In this document: in pieces, positions 16,393-24,046 of the stretch | Layout: each line of letters opens with the position of its first letter | Position numbering within the stretch: the stretch's first letter is position 1 | Assembly (NCBI GenBank): GCA_020846975.1 | Contig: JADLCX010000074.1 | Coordinates: forward strand, 20,900-84,899 | DNA length: 64,000 nt | Direction: 5' to 3' | DNA from: Phycisphaerales bacterium | GTDB taxonomy: Bacteria > Planctomycetota > Phycisphaerae > Phycisphaerales > UBA1924 | Translations under genes and position numbers: made by a program | Notes under the pieces: model-generated | The model's input: the letters and a program-made list of their open reading frames with translations, nothing else | The model's database searches: none | What the model was told of the DNA's origin: nothing

Positions 16393-18047
16393 TCGGCCCC
16401 GCGGAAGAGCAGCCAGCCAAGCTCGCGGACCCTGAGCGCACGGCAAGCGGCGATATAGACCACGATGCCGGTGATCGACATGGCCGCGAGCGAAGCGAGC
16501 TGGCCGTCCCACCGGTCGGTTTGCGGCGTGGCGAGCAAGCGTCCGACGCCCCAGACGGCAAGGAACATGATGACGGACGCGGCGACGATTCGCGAGCACG
16601 CTCGCATCATCTCCTGGTCGGCCAGCCGTCCGCCGCCGAATCGGGAGCGTGCGATCAGCCAGAGCGCGAAACACTGCACGACGGCCGCGGCGCTGGTGGC
16701 CCAGGCCATGCCGGCATCGTGCAGCGGCCAGATGAGCGTGAGGTTGAGTGTGAGGTTGAGGATCATGCAGGCGATCGAGACCTTCATGGGGGTGTGGGTG
16801 TCGCCGCGGGCGTAGAACGCGCGGGTGAGCACGTGGTTGAAGGAGTAGGCCCATACGCCGGGGGCGAAGCCGAGCAGGATCGCGGCCGAGCGTTCGATGC
16901 CCTCGCGAGAGAAGGCGTTGGCTCCCGAACCGAACAAGATCGCGGGCAGATTGTGACGCACCAGCACGAGGCCGAGCGTGGCGGGAAGGCCGATGAAGAG
17001 GCTGAGTCTCAGGCCGCGGCGGAGGGTGTCGGTGAAGCGGGGGTTGTCGTCGGCGTGGCGGGCGAGCAGCGGGAAGGCGGCGGAGGCGACCGCGATTCCG
17101 AACACGCCGAGCGGAAACTGGTAGAGCCGGCTGGTAAGGGCGATGATGCCGTTGGAGGCGTCGTCGAGGGGGAACGCGATCCCCTTGCTCCGGGTCTCGA
17201 ACCAGATCGGGAACGTCGCGATGAGCGTGTCGAGGAACGTGTTGAGTTGGAGCGTGCCGAGACCGATCGCGACGGGCACGAACTTGCGCATCATGACCTT
17301 GGCGCGCTCGCGGACGGGCGACCAGTGACTGGACCACAGCACCTGCCCCCGCACGAGGCGAACGAACCACCAGAGTTGCGTCGCGCCCGAGAACACAGTG
17401 ACCGCTCCGAGCAGGAACGCGATTCGCGTGTCGCCGCTCCAGCCCGTGAAGAGGGCGTAGAGACCGATGCCGATGATGAACGCGTTGAGGATCAGGGGGC
17501 CGGACGCCGCGGCGGCGTACCGGCCATGGACCTGCAACATTCCGGCGAGGATCGCGACCATGCAGATCAGCGGCATGAACGGGAGCATGGTCATGACCAA
17601 CTGCAGGAGCAGGCGGCGCTCGTCGGTGTGGGTTCCGAGGACCAGGAACAGCAGCAGGGCCAGTTCGGTGACGAGCGTGAGCGCGGTCGTCACCGCCGCG
17701 AGCAGGGCCATGGTCAGGCTGGCCAACTGGCCGGCGAGGGCGGGATCGGCCTTTCGCGCCTGCGTGTACTGGGGGATGAACGCCGCGGAGAGCGCGCCCT
17801 CGCCGAAGAGCCGCCTGAACATGTTGGGCACCGCGAAGGCGGCTTGAAAAGCGGAGTTGAGCGCGGAGTCACCGAAGATACGGCCGACCAGCACATCGCG
17901 GGCCAGCCCGCCGATGCGCGACGCGAGCGTCATCAACGAGGTCGATCGGACGGCCGAAGCCAGCGAGGGGTGGGCGTCGGGGTTGCGTCCGGCCGGACCG
18001 TTCGCCGGGCCGGGGTCGATCGCACTGGCTGTCGGTCCTTCGTTCAC
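16386..18047 (-). CDS. murJ: lipid II flippase MurJ (MviN family)
   Basis: A polytopic inner-membrane protein of 553 residues with about fourteen hydrophobic helices, the usual number for the family. The N-terminal pattern SLMTLASRIGGLARDVLVGRIFG and NMFRRLFGEGALSAAFIP are MurJ hallmarks, including the conserved Arg residues of the substrate cavity. It translocates the lipid-linked peptidoglycan precursor, so this organism probably makes peptidoglycan. The first ~30 residues are an extra Pro/Ala-rich cytoplasmic stretch. The gene starts 67 bp after the antiporter gene on the same strand and ends overlapping the convergent BshC-like gene. Confidence 0.93.
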   Translation of the reverse strand: MNEGPTASAIDPGPANGPAGRNPDAHPSLASAVRSTSLMTLASRIGGLARDVLVGRIFGDSALNSAFQAAFAVPNMFRRLFGEGALSAAFIPQYTQARKADPALAGQLASLTMALLAAVTTALTLVTELALLLFLVLGTHTDERRLLLQLVMTMLPFMPLICMVAILAGMLQVHGRYAAAASGPLILNAFIIGIGLYALFTGWSGDTRIAFLLGAVTVFSGATQLWWFVRLVRGQVLWSSHWSPVRERAKVMMRKFVPVAIGLGTLQLNTFLDTLIATFPIWFETRSKGIAFPLDDASNGIIALTSRLYQFPLGVFGIAVASAAFPLLARHADDNPRFTDTLRRGLRLSLFIGLPATLGLVLVRHNLPAILFGSGANAFSREGIERSAAILLGFAPGVWAYSFNHVLTRAFYARGDTHTPMKVSIACMILNLTLNLTLIWPLHDAGMAWATSAAAVVQCFALWLIARSRFGGGRLADQEMMRACSRIVAASVIMFLAVWGVGRLLATPQTDRWDGQLASLAAMSITGIVVYIAACRALRVRELGWLLFRGADH

Positions 18048-18114
18048 GGGCCAGAGTATCGGCCCGACGGTTTCGAGGCCGAGAGTCGGAGCGTTCGAGG
18101 GGCGGCCGACGAAC

Positions 18115-19818
18115 TCAGCGGATGAACACCGCCCAGGTGGTGACGAGAAGCGGGAGCAGGATGAGCATGGCCCACCCGAGGTAGCCGAAGAACGAAGGGG
18201 TGCGAACGCCGAGCCCGGAACCCTGCGCCCGCGCTGATTCGACGATCGACTTGACCATGAAGTTGGGACCGTTGCCGATGTAGGTCATGGCCCCGAAGAA
18301 GACCGCCCCCAGGGAGATGGCCTCGAGCAGTCTGAGGCCGTTGAAGTGGATGATCTCCGCGGGCGCATCGCCGCGAGGATGGACCACGTCGAACGTGCTG
18401 ACGATGAACTCGGAGACTCCCGCCGGCGTCAGCGGCAAGTGCAGGACGCCGAACGCAACCTGCAGAAAGCTCAGGTATGTCGGGGCGTTGTCGAGCACGC
18501 CCGAGAGCCCGCCGGTTCCGAAATAGAACTGTGTGGGGCTCTCAAGCCCGAGGCCGGCGGCGTGGGCCGCGAGGTATTCGAGCGCGGGCGCCATCGTCAG
18601 GAAGATCCCGACAAAGAGAAACCCAACTTCCTTTACTGGCGCGAACGTGAACTGGTTGGCGTGGTGGATCGAGGGCCGAGCCGTGAAGTAGGCCGCGGCC
18701 GCCACGACGATTTGAAAGGTCGCACCGATCGGGAACCCCTCGAATCCCGCGTGCCGCTTGAGCAGGGGATCGATGAACACCCCCGCGACCAGCAGGGCCA
18801 GGAAGCCGAGTGTGCCGAACCCGGCGATGATCGGTCGGTGCTCGTGCGGGTCGTGCTCACCGAGTTCGAGTTCCGGCGCGGGCGGGATCCGTGAATCGAC
18901 CACGAAGAAGATCGCCAGCAGAGACCCGTTCAGCGCCACCCACATCGGCCAGAGATGCGTGAGCGTCCAGAAGAACGGCACGCCCTTGAGGTAGCCCAGG
19001 TAGAGCGGCGGGTCGCCGATGGGCGTCAGACTGCCGGCGCAGTTCGAGACGATGAAGATGAAGAAGACGACGTGGAGGGGGCGGAGCCGGCCGCGGTTCA
19101 TCCGCATGAACGGGCGGATGAGCAGCACGCTTGCGCCCGTGGTCCCGACGATGTTGGCGAGCACGGCCCCGAGCGCGAGCAAGGCCGTATTGGTAAGAGC
19201 CCGGCCGCGAACGCGGACATCGACGAGAATCCCGCCCGAGGCGACATACAGCCCCCCCACCAGCGCGATGAACGCGTAGTACTCCAGCCCGGCGTGCAGC
19301 ATGATGTGTCGGCCGTGGGCGCCGTACGCAACGGCGCAATAGACCAGGACCATCGCGCCGAACAGAAACGCAAAGTCGGGGAAGTGGTGATGCCAGAACC
19401 GCTCGCTGATGAAGGGCATGACGGCGATGCTGAGGAGCAGCAGGCCGAAGGGAACGCACAACCAGAGCGGGACCGCCTGGCCGTGGGCGGCGGCCGGATC
19501 GGTCTGGGGTGTCACCGTGTCGTCCGAGGACTCGTGCAACTCGGCGATCGCGCGAACCTCCCGAGGGTCTTCGAGGTTGACGACCGGCGAGAGTTCGAGG
19601 GTCTGCTGGGAATCAGTTCTGAGCACGCGGGACCCGTCGGATCGCGTCTGGACCACCAGCGCGGGCTGGGCCTCGCCGGGCGAACCGTGGTCAATGACGG
19701 CGGGCGTCGCCGGCATGACCACCGTCAGAAGGAACCCGACCGCCGCGCCGACCAGCGCGCTGACGATCCAGCAGCGTGGGCCATGAAATCCTCGGCTGGA
19801 GTCGTGCTCGTTGCCCAT
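18115..19818 (-). CDS. NhaD-like sodium:proton antiporter (ion transporter superfamily)
   Basis: An integral membrane protein of 567 residues with about a dozen hydrophobic helices. The motif SNCAGSLTPIGDPPLYLGYLKGVPF in the middle, and GLSGVLDNAPTYLSFLQ and GNGPNFMVKSI near the C terminus, are typical of NhaD and related Na+/H+ antiporters in the citrate-transporter (IT) superfamily. Residues about 45-110 form an extra soluble loop after the first helix. The start at the ATG at 19818 (MGNEHDSSRG) is preferred over 19875 because the longer form extends over the VanZ end region. The likely role is sodium export and pH balance; the ion is inferred, not shown. Confidence 0.75.
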   Translation of the reverse strand: MGNEHDSSRGFHGPRCWIVSALVGAAVGFLLTVVMPATPAVIDHGSPGEAQPALVVQTRSDGSRVLRTDSQQTLELSPVVNLEDPREVRAIAELHESSDDTVTPQTDPAAAHGQAVPLWLCVPFGLLLLSIAVMPFISERFWHHHFPDFAFLFGAMVLVYCAVAYGAHGRHIMLHAGLEYYAFIALVGGLYVASGGILVDVRVRGRALTNTALLALGAVLANIVGTTGASVLLIRPFMRMNRGRLRPLHVVFFIFIVSNCAGSLTPIGDPPLYLGYLKGVPFFWTLTHLWPMWVALNGSLLAIFFVVDSRIPPAPELELGEHDPHEHRPIIAGFGTLGFLALLVAGVFIDPLLKRHAGFEGFPIGATFQIVVAAAAYFTARPSIHHANQFTFAPVKEVGFLFVGIFLTMAPALEYLAAHAAGLGLESPTQFYFGTGGLSGVLDNAPTYLSFLQVAFGVLHLPLTPAGVSEFIVSTFDVVHPRGDAPAEIIHFNGLRLLEAISLGAVFFGAMTYIGNGPNFMVKSIVESARAQGSGLGVRTPSFFGYLGWAMLILLPLLVTTWAVFIR

Positions 19819-19894
19819 GCGTGTTCCTGGTGCTCGAACGCGGAGGGTAGGTCCACGGGTTTGGTCGTGTTCCATTCCATCGAACGGCCCCGCA

Positions 19895-20290
19895 TCAGCG
19901 CGCGCGACGCCATCGACGGGCGAGCGATGTCCAGGCCATCGCGGCCAGCGTCCCCAACGTCACGCCGCCGATGTTGGCCGCGAGATCATCCCACGCCGCG
20001 TGCCGGCCCACAAACGCGGGGAGTTGCAGGGCCTCATCGATCGCGGCGTACGCGGTCCCGATCAGCCAGACCCGCGCGAAGGTGCGGGCCGAACCCATGC
20101 GTCCGAGCAACTCGGACGCGTGCAGCAGGACCGTCCAGGCGCCGAAGACTGCAAAGTGCGCGAGCAGGTCGGGGCGCTCGATACCCCGGACGTTCAGTTC
20201 CAATCGCGGCCAATGGGTCGCGACGAACACGGCCAGGGCATAGGCGGCAAAGGCCGCGCGGCGCCAGCCAATGGAGACGCGGACGATCAC
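19895..20290 (-). CDS. VanZ-like small membrane protein
   Basis: About 131 residues from a GTG at 20290 that overlaps the parA stop by 4 bp (GTGA), so translation is probably coupled. Several hydrophobic segments are visible (AAFAAYALAVFVATHWP, LLAHFAVFGAWTVLLHA, VWLIGTAYAAIDEALQ, LAANIGGVTLGTLAAMAW). The signature DEALQLPAFVGRHAAWDDLAANIGG is the VanZ/teicoplanin-resistance type motif (DE..Q, GR, D..AN..G). These proteins are common in Planctomycetota and often lie in envelope or exopolysaccharide loci; their biochemical role is unclear. The longer frame reaching 20602 overlaps parA and is not real upstream of 20290. Confidence 0.8.
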   Translation of the reverse strand: MIVRVSIGWRRAAFAAYALAVFVATHWPRLELNVRGIERPDLLAHFAVFGAWTVLLHASELLGRMGSARTFARVWLIGTAYAAIDEALQLPAFVGRHAAWDDLAANIGGVTLGTLAAMAWTSLARRWRRAR

Positions 20291-21339
20291 GCCGCGGGCT
20301 CGGTCGCCTTGGCTGCGCGGCCGCGAACCACGGGCTTGGGCGCGACGGGCGCGGGAGCCCGCTCGGGCTCCGGCGCCGGAGCGTGTGTGGCGGCGGGGGC
20401 GGTCATGGCCGGGGCCGGCGCCTCGGCTTTTCGGTTCATCAGTTCGTCCCACTCGGCCACCACGCGCTCGCCCAGGGCGCGATAATCGAGCGCGCCGGGA
20501 CAGAAGGGCGCGTAATCGAAGATCGTCTGGCCGAAACTCGGGCACTCGGCGAGCTTGATGTTCCGTCGGATCGCGGGCGTGAGCACGCGCGCCGACTTCC
20601 ACGGCACATCCTGGCCGCCGGCGCGGGCCTGATCGAAGAAGTCGACCAGGTCCTGCACGACCTCCCTGGAGTGCCTGCTGGATGTGTCCTGCATGCAGAT
20701 CACGACACCCGTGACACGCAGGCGGGGATTGACCGTCTTGGCGACGAGCGCCACGGTCTCCAGAAGTTTGCTCACACCCTGCAGCGCGAGGAAGTGCGAC
20801 TGCATGGGGATGAACACCTCGCGGGCGGCCGCCAGGCCGTTGAGCGTCAGCACGCCCAGCGAGGGCGGGCAGTCGAAGAACACGAACTCGAAGCCTGTTC
20901 CGCCCTCGATCGGGCTGGATGCGAGTTTTTCGAGCGCGGCCCGAAGCCGCGTGGTGCGCTGCGCCGGATCGACCGCCGCCAACTCGGTCTCGAGCGCTGC
21001 GAGGTCGGTCTCCGCCGGCAACAGCCAGAGGTTGTCCCGCACTTTGCGCAAGGCCGACTCGGCCGGGAACGCAGGATCGAGCAGAACATCGTAAACGCTG
21101 GGACGGGGAGTCTCGGACTCGCCGCCGGCCGGCTCGACCCCCAGGTGCAGCGTGGCGTGGGCCTGCGGGTCGAGATCAACCAGCAGCACGCGCCGACCGA
21201 GCTGCGCGATCGCCGCCGCAAGGTTGACGGTGGTGGTGGTCTTGCCGACTCCGCCCTTCTGGTTCATCAGGGCGATGGTGCGGGACTGGGGTGGTACGGC
21301 GGCTTTGGCGCCGGTCTTGGATCGTGCCGGGGAACTCAT
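20287..21339 (-). CDS. ParA/Soj family ATPase
   Basis: A deviant-Walker ATPase of 350 residues. IALMNQKGGVGKTTTTVNLA carries the KGGVGKT motif (residues 28-34); VLLVDLDPQAHAT and FVFFDCPPSLG are the A' and B motifs. These proteins move or position chromosomes, plasmids or protein clusters by cycling between ATP dimers and monomers. The C-terminal ~50 residues are a Pro/Ala/Glu-rich tail. No parB or parS-like sequence is next to it; upstream is the WecA-type transferase and downstream a VanZ gene, so it is an orphan ParA, perhaps positioning a polysaccharide or envelope machine. It could be the chromosomal ParA, with ParB elsewhere. Confidence 0.85.
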   Translation of the reverse strand: MSSPARSKTGAKAAVPPQSRTIALMNQKGGVGKTTTTVNLAAAIAQLGRRVLLVDLDPQAHATLHLGVEPAGGESETPRPSVYDVLLDPAFPAESALRKVRDNLWLLPAETDLAALETELAAVDPAQRTTRLRAALEKLASSPIEGGTGFEFVFFDCPPSLGVLTLNGLAAAREVFIPMQSHFLALQGVSKLLETVALVAKTVNPRLRVTGVVICMQDTSSRHSREVVQDLVDFFDQARAGGQDVPWKSARVLTPAIRRNIKLAECPSFGQTIFDYAPFCPGALDYRALGERVVAEWDELMNRKAEAPAPAMTAPAATHAPAPEPERAPAPVAPKPVVRGRAAKATEPAA

Positions 21340-21377
21340 CGGCAGGAGTATACCGGTGCCGGTGCGGATGCCGAGTT

Positions 21378-22883
21378 TCAGGCCTTGTGCTCGGCCGCGG
21401 GCGCTTCGGTGGCGGTCATGGAGGCCGGCTGGGTGGAACGCGGGGCGTGGCCGCCGTTGGCTGGCGGGCCGATCTTCGACGGTGGGCCGACCGAACCGCC
21501 TCGCTCGATCTTGCCCTTGCCCGAGGCGGCGAGGTCTTCGGCCTGCTTCTCGTGGTGGGCGCGACGGGCGACCTTCAGGCTGGTCACCCCGATGAACGCC
21601 GCACAGACCAGCGTGAGCGCGTAGGTTACTCGACCCTTGCCCGTCGAGAGGGCGATGCCAAGGGCTGCGAAACCGGCGCCGATGGCGTAGAGGGCGAACA
21701 CCGCCCCCTTGACTCCCAGGGCCCGCTTGAGCATGTGGTGCAGGTGCTGGTCGTCGGCGTCGGAGATGCGCTTGCCGCTGATCTTGCGCCGGACGATCGC
21801 CAGCGTGGTATCGATGATCGGGATCGCGTAGATGATCACGCCCGCGAGCACCAGGTGCGTCTTGCCCGTATCCCCGAGCGTCAGCACGAGGAGGATCGTG
21901 ACGTATCCGAGCATGAGCGAACCCGCATCGCCCAGGAAGATCGTCGCCGGATTGAAGTTGTGGGGCAGGAAGCCCAGGCAGCCTCCGAGCAGGGCCAGGC
22001 AGATCACCACGCGGAGCGCGTCCAGCGGCCCGTCATCGCGCGAAGCCAGCGTAAGGGCCACAAACAGAAGACCGGCGGCGGCGATGGCCGTCACGCCGCT
22101 CAGCAGCCCATCAAGTCCGTCGATCAGGTTCGAGGCGTTGCACGCGCCGAGCACGAACATCGCGATGATCGCGGTTCCAACCCAATAGACCACATCGACG
22201 GGGATCGACGTGCCGCCCGGAAGCGGGATATGGAACAGGATCGTCGGCGCGTCGTTGACGATTGTCGTGCCGATACCAAGACTCGACGCGATCGGGATGA
22301 GCAGGCCCGCGGCCACCTTGGTCCCGACCGACTGCGTGGCCAGCGCTGCGGCGGCAAAGAGCTGGCCCGCGATCTTGGCGCGGGGGTCGATGCCGCGAAC
22401 ATCGTCGTAGAGCCCGCAGAACATGATGACGGTCATGCCCAGGAGCACCGCCACCACCGCGTCGAGCGGGAGCTCACCGTGGCCGCGGGTCGAGGGGTGA
22501 AGGGTGAGCAGCCCGTGGAACGGGTGCATCATCGCAAAGAAGATGCCCGCGACAATGCCGAGGTAGACGGCCACGCCGCCGAGATAGGCCACGGGGAGCC
22601 TGTGGATCTTGCGTGCGACGCTCGGACGATCCACCACGCCGTTGGCGATGGCGATGCGGCGCATGATCGGCGTGGCGATGAGCGCGACAAGGAAGGCCGC
22701 GACGAACACGCCCATGTAGTTGTGGAAGATGTCGAGCCTGCCGAGCGCCGAGGCCGGGGACTTCTGACCGGCCATCGCCTCCAACTGACGCTGGATGGCC
22801 TCCGTCTGCTTCGCCAGTTCGGCGAGTCTCGCGGCCGCCTGGCCGTCGCCCAGCACGGTGGGATTGGCGAACAGAGGGGTCAT
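21378..22883 (-). CDS. WecA/TagO-type undecaprenyl-phosphate sugar-1-phosphate transferase (MraY family)
   Basis: A polytopic membrane enzyme of 501 residues that would transfer a sugar-1-phosphate from a UDP-sugar to undecaprenyl phosphate, the first step of polysaccharide assembly. Motifs of the family are present: GLYDDVRGIDPRAK, NLIDGLDGLLSG, IFLGDAGSLMLGY, IIDTTLAIVRR and DADDQHLHHMLKRALG with the HxxH motif. The N terminus (about 30 residues) is helical and Gln/Ala-rich ahead of the first membrane segment; the C-terminal ~50 residues are soluble. It overlaps the epimerase stop by 4 bp (ATGA at 22880-22883), so the two are probably translated together. Confidence 0.9.
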   Translation of the reverse strand: MTPLFANPTVLGDGQAAARLAELAKQTEAIQRQLEAMAGQKSPASALGRLDIFHNYMGVFVAAFLVALIATPIMRRIAIANGVVDRPSVARKIHRLPVAYLGGVAVYLGIVAGIFFAMMHPFHGLLTLHPSTRGHGELPLDAVVAVLLGMTVIMFCGLYDDVRGIDPRAKIAGQLFAAAALATQSVGTKVAAGLLIPIASSLGIGTTIVNDAPTILFHIPLPGGTSIPVDVVYWVGTAIIAMFVLGACNASNLIDGLDGLLSGVTAIAAAGLLFVALTLASRDDGPLDALRVVICLALLGGCLGFLPHNFNPATIFLGDAGSLMLGYVTILLVLTLGDTGKTHLVLAGVIIYAIPIIDTTLAIVRRKISGKRISDADDQHLHHMLKRALGVKGAVFALYAIGAGFAALGIALSTGKGRVTYALTLVCAAFIGVTSLKVARRAHHEKQAEDLAASGKGKIERGGSVGPPSKIGPPANGGHAPRSTQPASMTATEAPAAEHKA

Positions 22884-23950
22884 GAAGGCACGCCCTCGAT
22901 CGGCAGGTTGCCGGCGGCACGCATCGCGCCCGCAATGTCACGGATGGTCTGGTCCAGGTCGATCCTGGGCGCAAACCCGATCGCGGCGCGGATGCGAGAG
23001 AGATCGGGAACGCGCCGGCGCAGATCCTCGAAGCCCGCGGCGTACGCCGTGTCGTAGGGGATGAACTGCTTGGTCGAACTCGAACCGAGAACGGCGATCA
23101 CGCGATCGGCGAGTTGATCGATCGTGAGCGGCCGGTCGGAACCGACGTTGAAGACCCGCCCGTGACAGGCCGCGCTGCCCATGAGCCGGGGCAGCGCGTC
23201 CACGACGTCTCGCACGTCGCAGAGGCATCGAACCTGAAGCCCGTCGCCGTAGATCGGAATCGGACGGTCCTCGATCGCGGCCGCGACGAAGTTAGGCAGC
23301 ACCATCCCGTACGCCCCGACCTGACGCGGGCCGACGGTGTTGAAGAACCGCGTCACGACCACGGGCAGGCGGTGTGTCGTGTGATGGGCCAGCGCCAGGT
23401 ACTCATCCACGGCCTTGCTCGTCGCGTAAGACCAGCGAGAGCGCGTCGTGGGTCCATAGACGACATCGTCGTCCTCGCTGAACGGCACCTTCTCCGACTT
23501 CCCGTAGACCTCGGAACTCGAGGCGACCAGCGTGGGGGCCGGGCCGCCTCCCGGCCCGTGGCGGAGCGCGAACCGGAGCAGGTGGGCAGTCCCGATGATG
23601 TTGGTCTCGATGCACCCGATGGGATCATCGACGACCAGACGAACGCCGACTGCGGCCGCGAGGTGGTAGATCTCGTCGAACAACTCGCCGGGTCCGAACG
23701 CGGCGAGCGCGCTGGAAAGCTCGGCCTCGATGAAGCGCACCCGCGCTCGCGTCGCGGCCGGAATGTTGCCCAGCCGGCCCGTCGAGAGGTTGTCCACGAT
23801 CGTCACTTCATCGCCGCGAGACAGCAGCAGATCGGTCAGGTGCGAGCCGATGAAGCCCGCGCCACCGGTGATCAGCACGCGGCGCACGCGCGTACCGGGG
23901 GCCTGGCCCTCGGATGGCGGCGCGGCGGGTTTTTGGCTGTTCCTGGTCAC
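22880..23950 (-). CDS. NAD-dependent sugar-nucleotide epimerase/dehydratase
   Basis: An extended short-chain dehydrogenase of 356 residues. The NAD-binding motif GGAGFIGSHL is at about residues 29-38 and the catalytic SYATSKAVDEY holds the YxxxK pair. The segment NIIGTAHLLRFAL and the end part FNVGSDRPLTIDQLADRVI match UDP-glucose 4-epimerase, UDP-glucuronate decarboxylase and dTDP-glucose 4,6-dehydratase homologues. Exact substrate is not clear. It precedes the WecA-type transferase by overlap and would supply a nucleotide sugar for the exopolysaccharide. A 96-bp gap separates it from the Wzz/kinase gene. Confidence 0.85.
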   Translation of the reverse strand: MTRNSQKPAAPPSEGQAPGTRVRRVLITGGAGFIGSHLTDLLLSRGDEVTIVDNLSTGRLGNIPAATRARVRFIEAELSSALAAFGPGELFDEIYHLAAAVGVRLVVDDPIGCIETNIIGTAHLLRFALRHGPGGGPAPTLVASSSEVYGKSEKVPFSEDDDVVYGPTTRSRWSYATSKAVDEYLALAHHTTHRLPVVVTRFFNTVGPRQVGAYGMVLPNFVAAAIEDRPIPIYGDGLQVRCLCDVRDVVDALPRLMGSAACHGRVFNVGSDRPLTIDQLADRVIAVLGSSSTKQFIPYDTAYAAGFEDLRRRVPDLSRIRAAIGFAPRIDLDQTIRDIAGAMRAAGNLPIEGVPS

Positions 23951-24046
23951 GCTCGGCCTCGACCACCCGCCGCCCGTCCTGCATGCAATCCGACGTGCAA
24001 ACGATACCGCTCGACAGGCGCAGGCGGTCGCGGCTCTCCGCGGGGC

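Noticed and set aside
15886..17370. Minus-strand frame of 494 residues overlapping murJ
   Set aside because: Overlaps the recognised MurJ frame in a different phase; low-complexity Arg/His composition.
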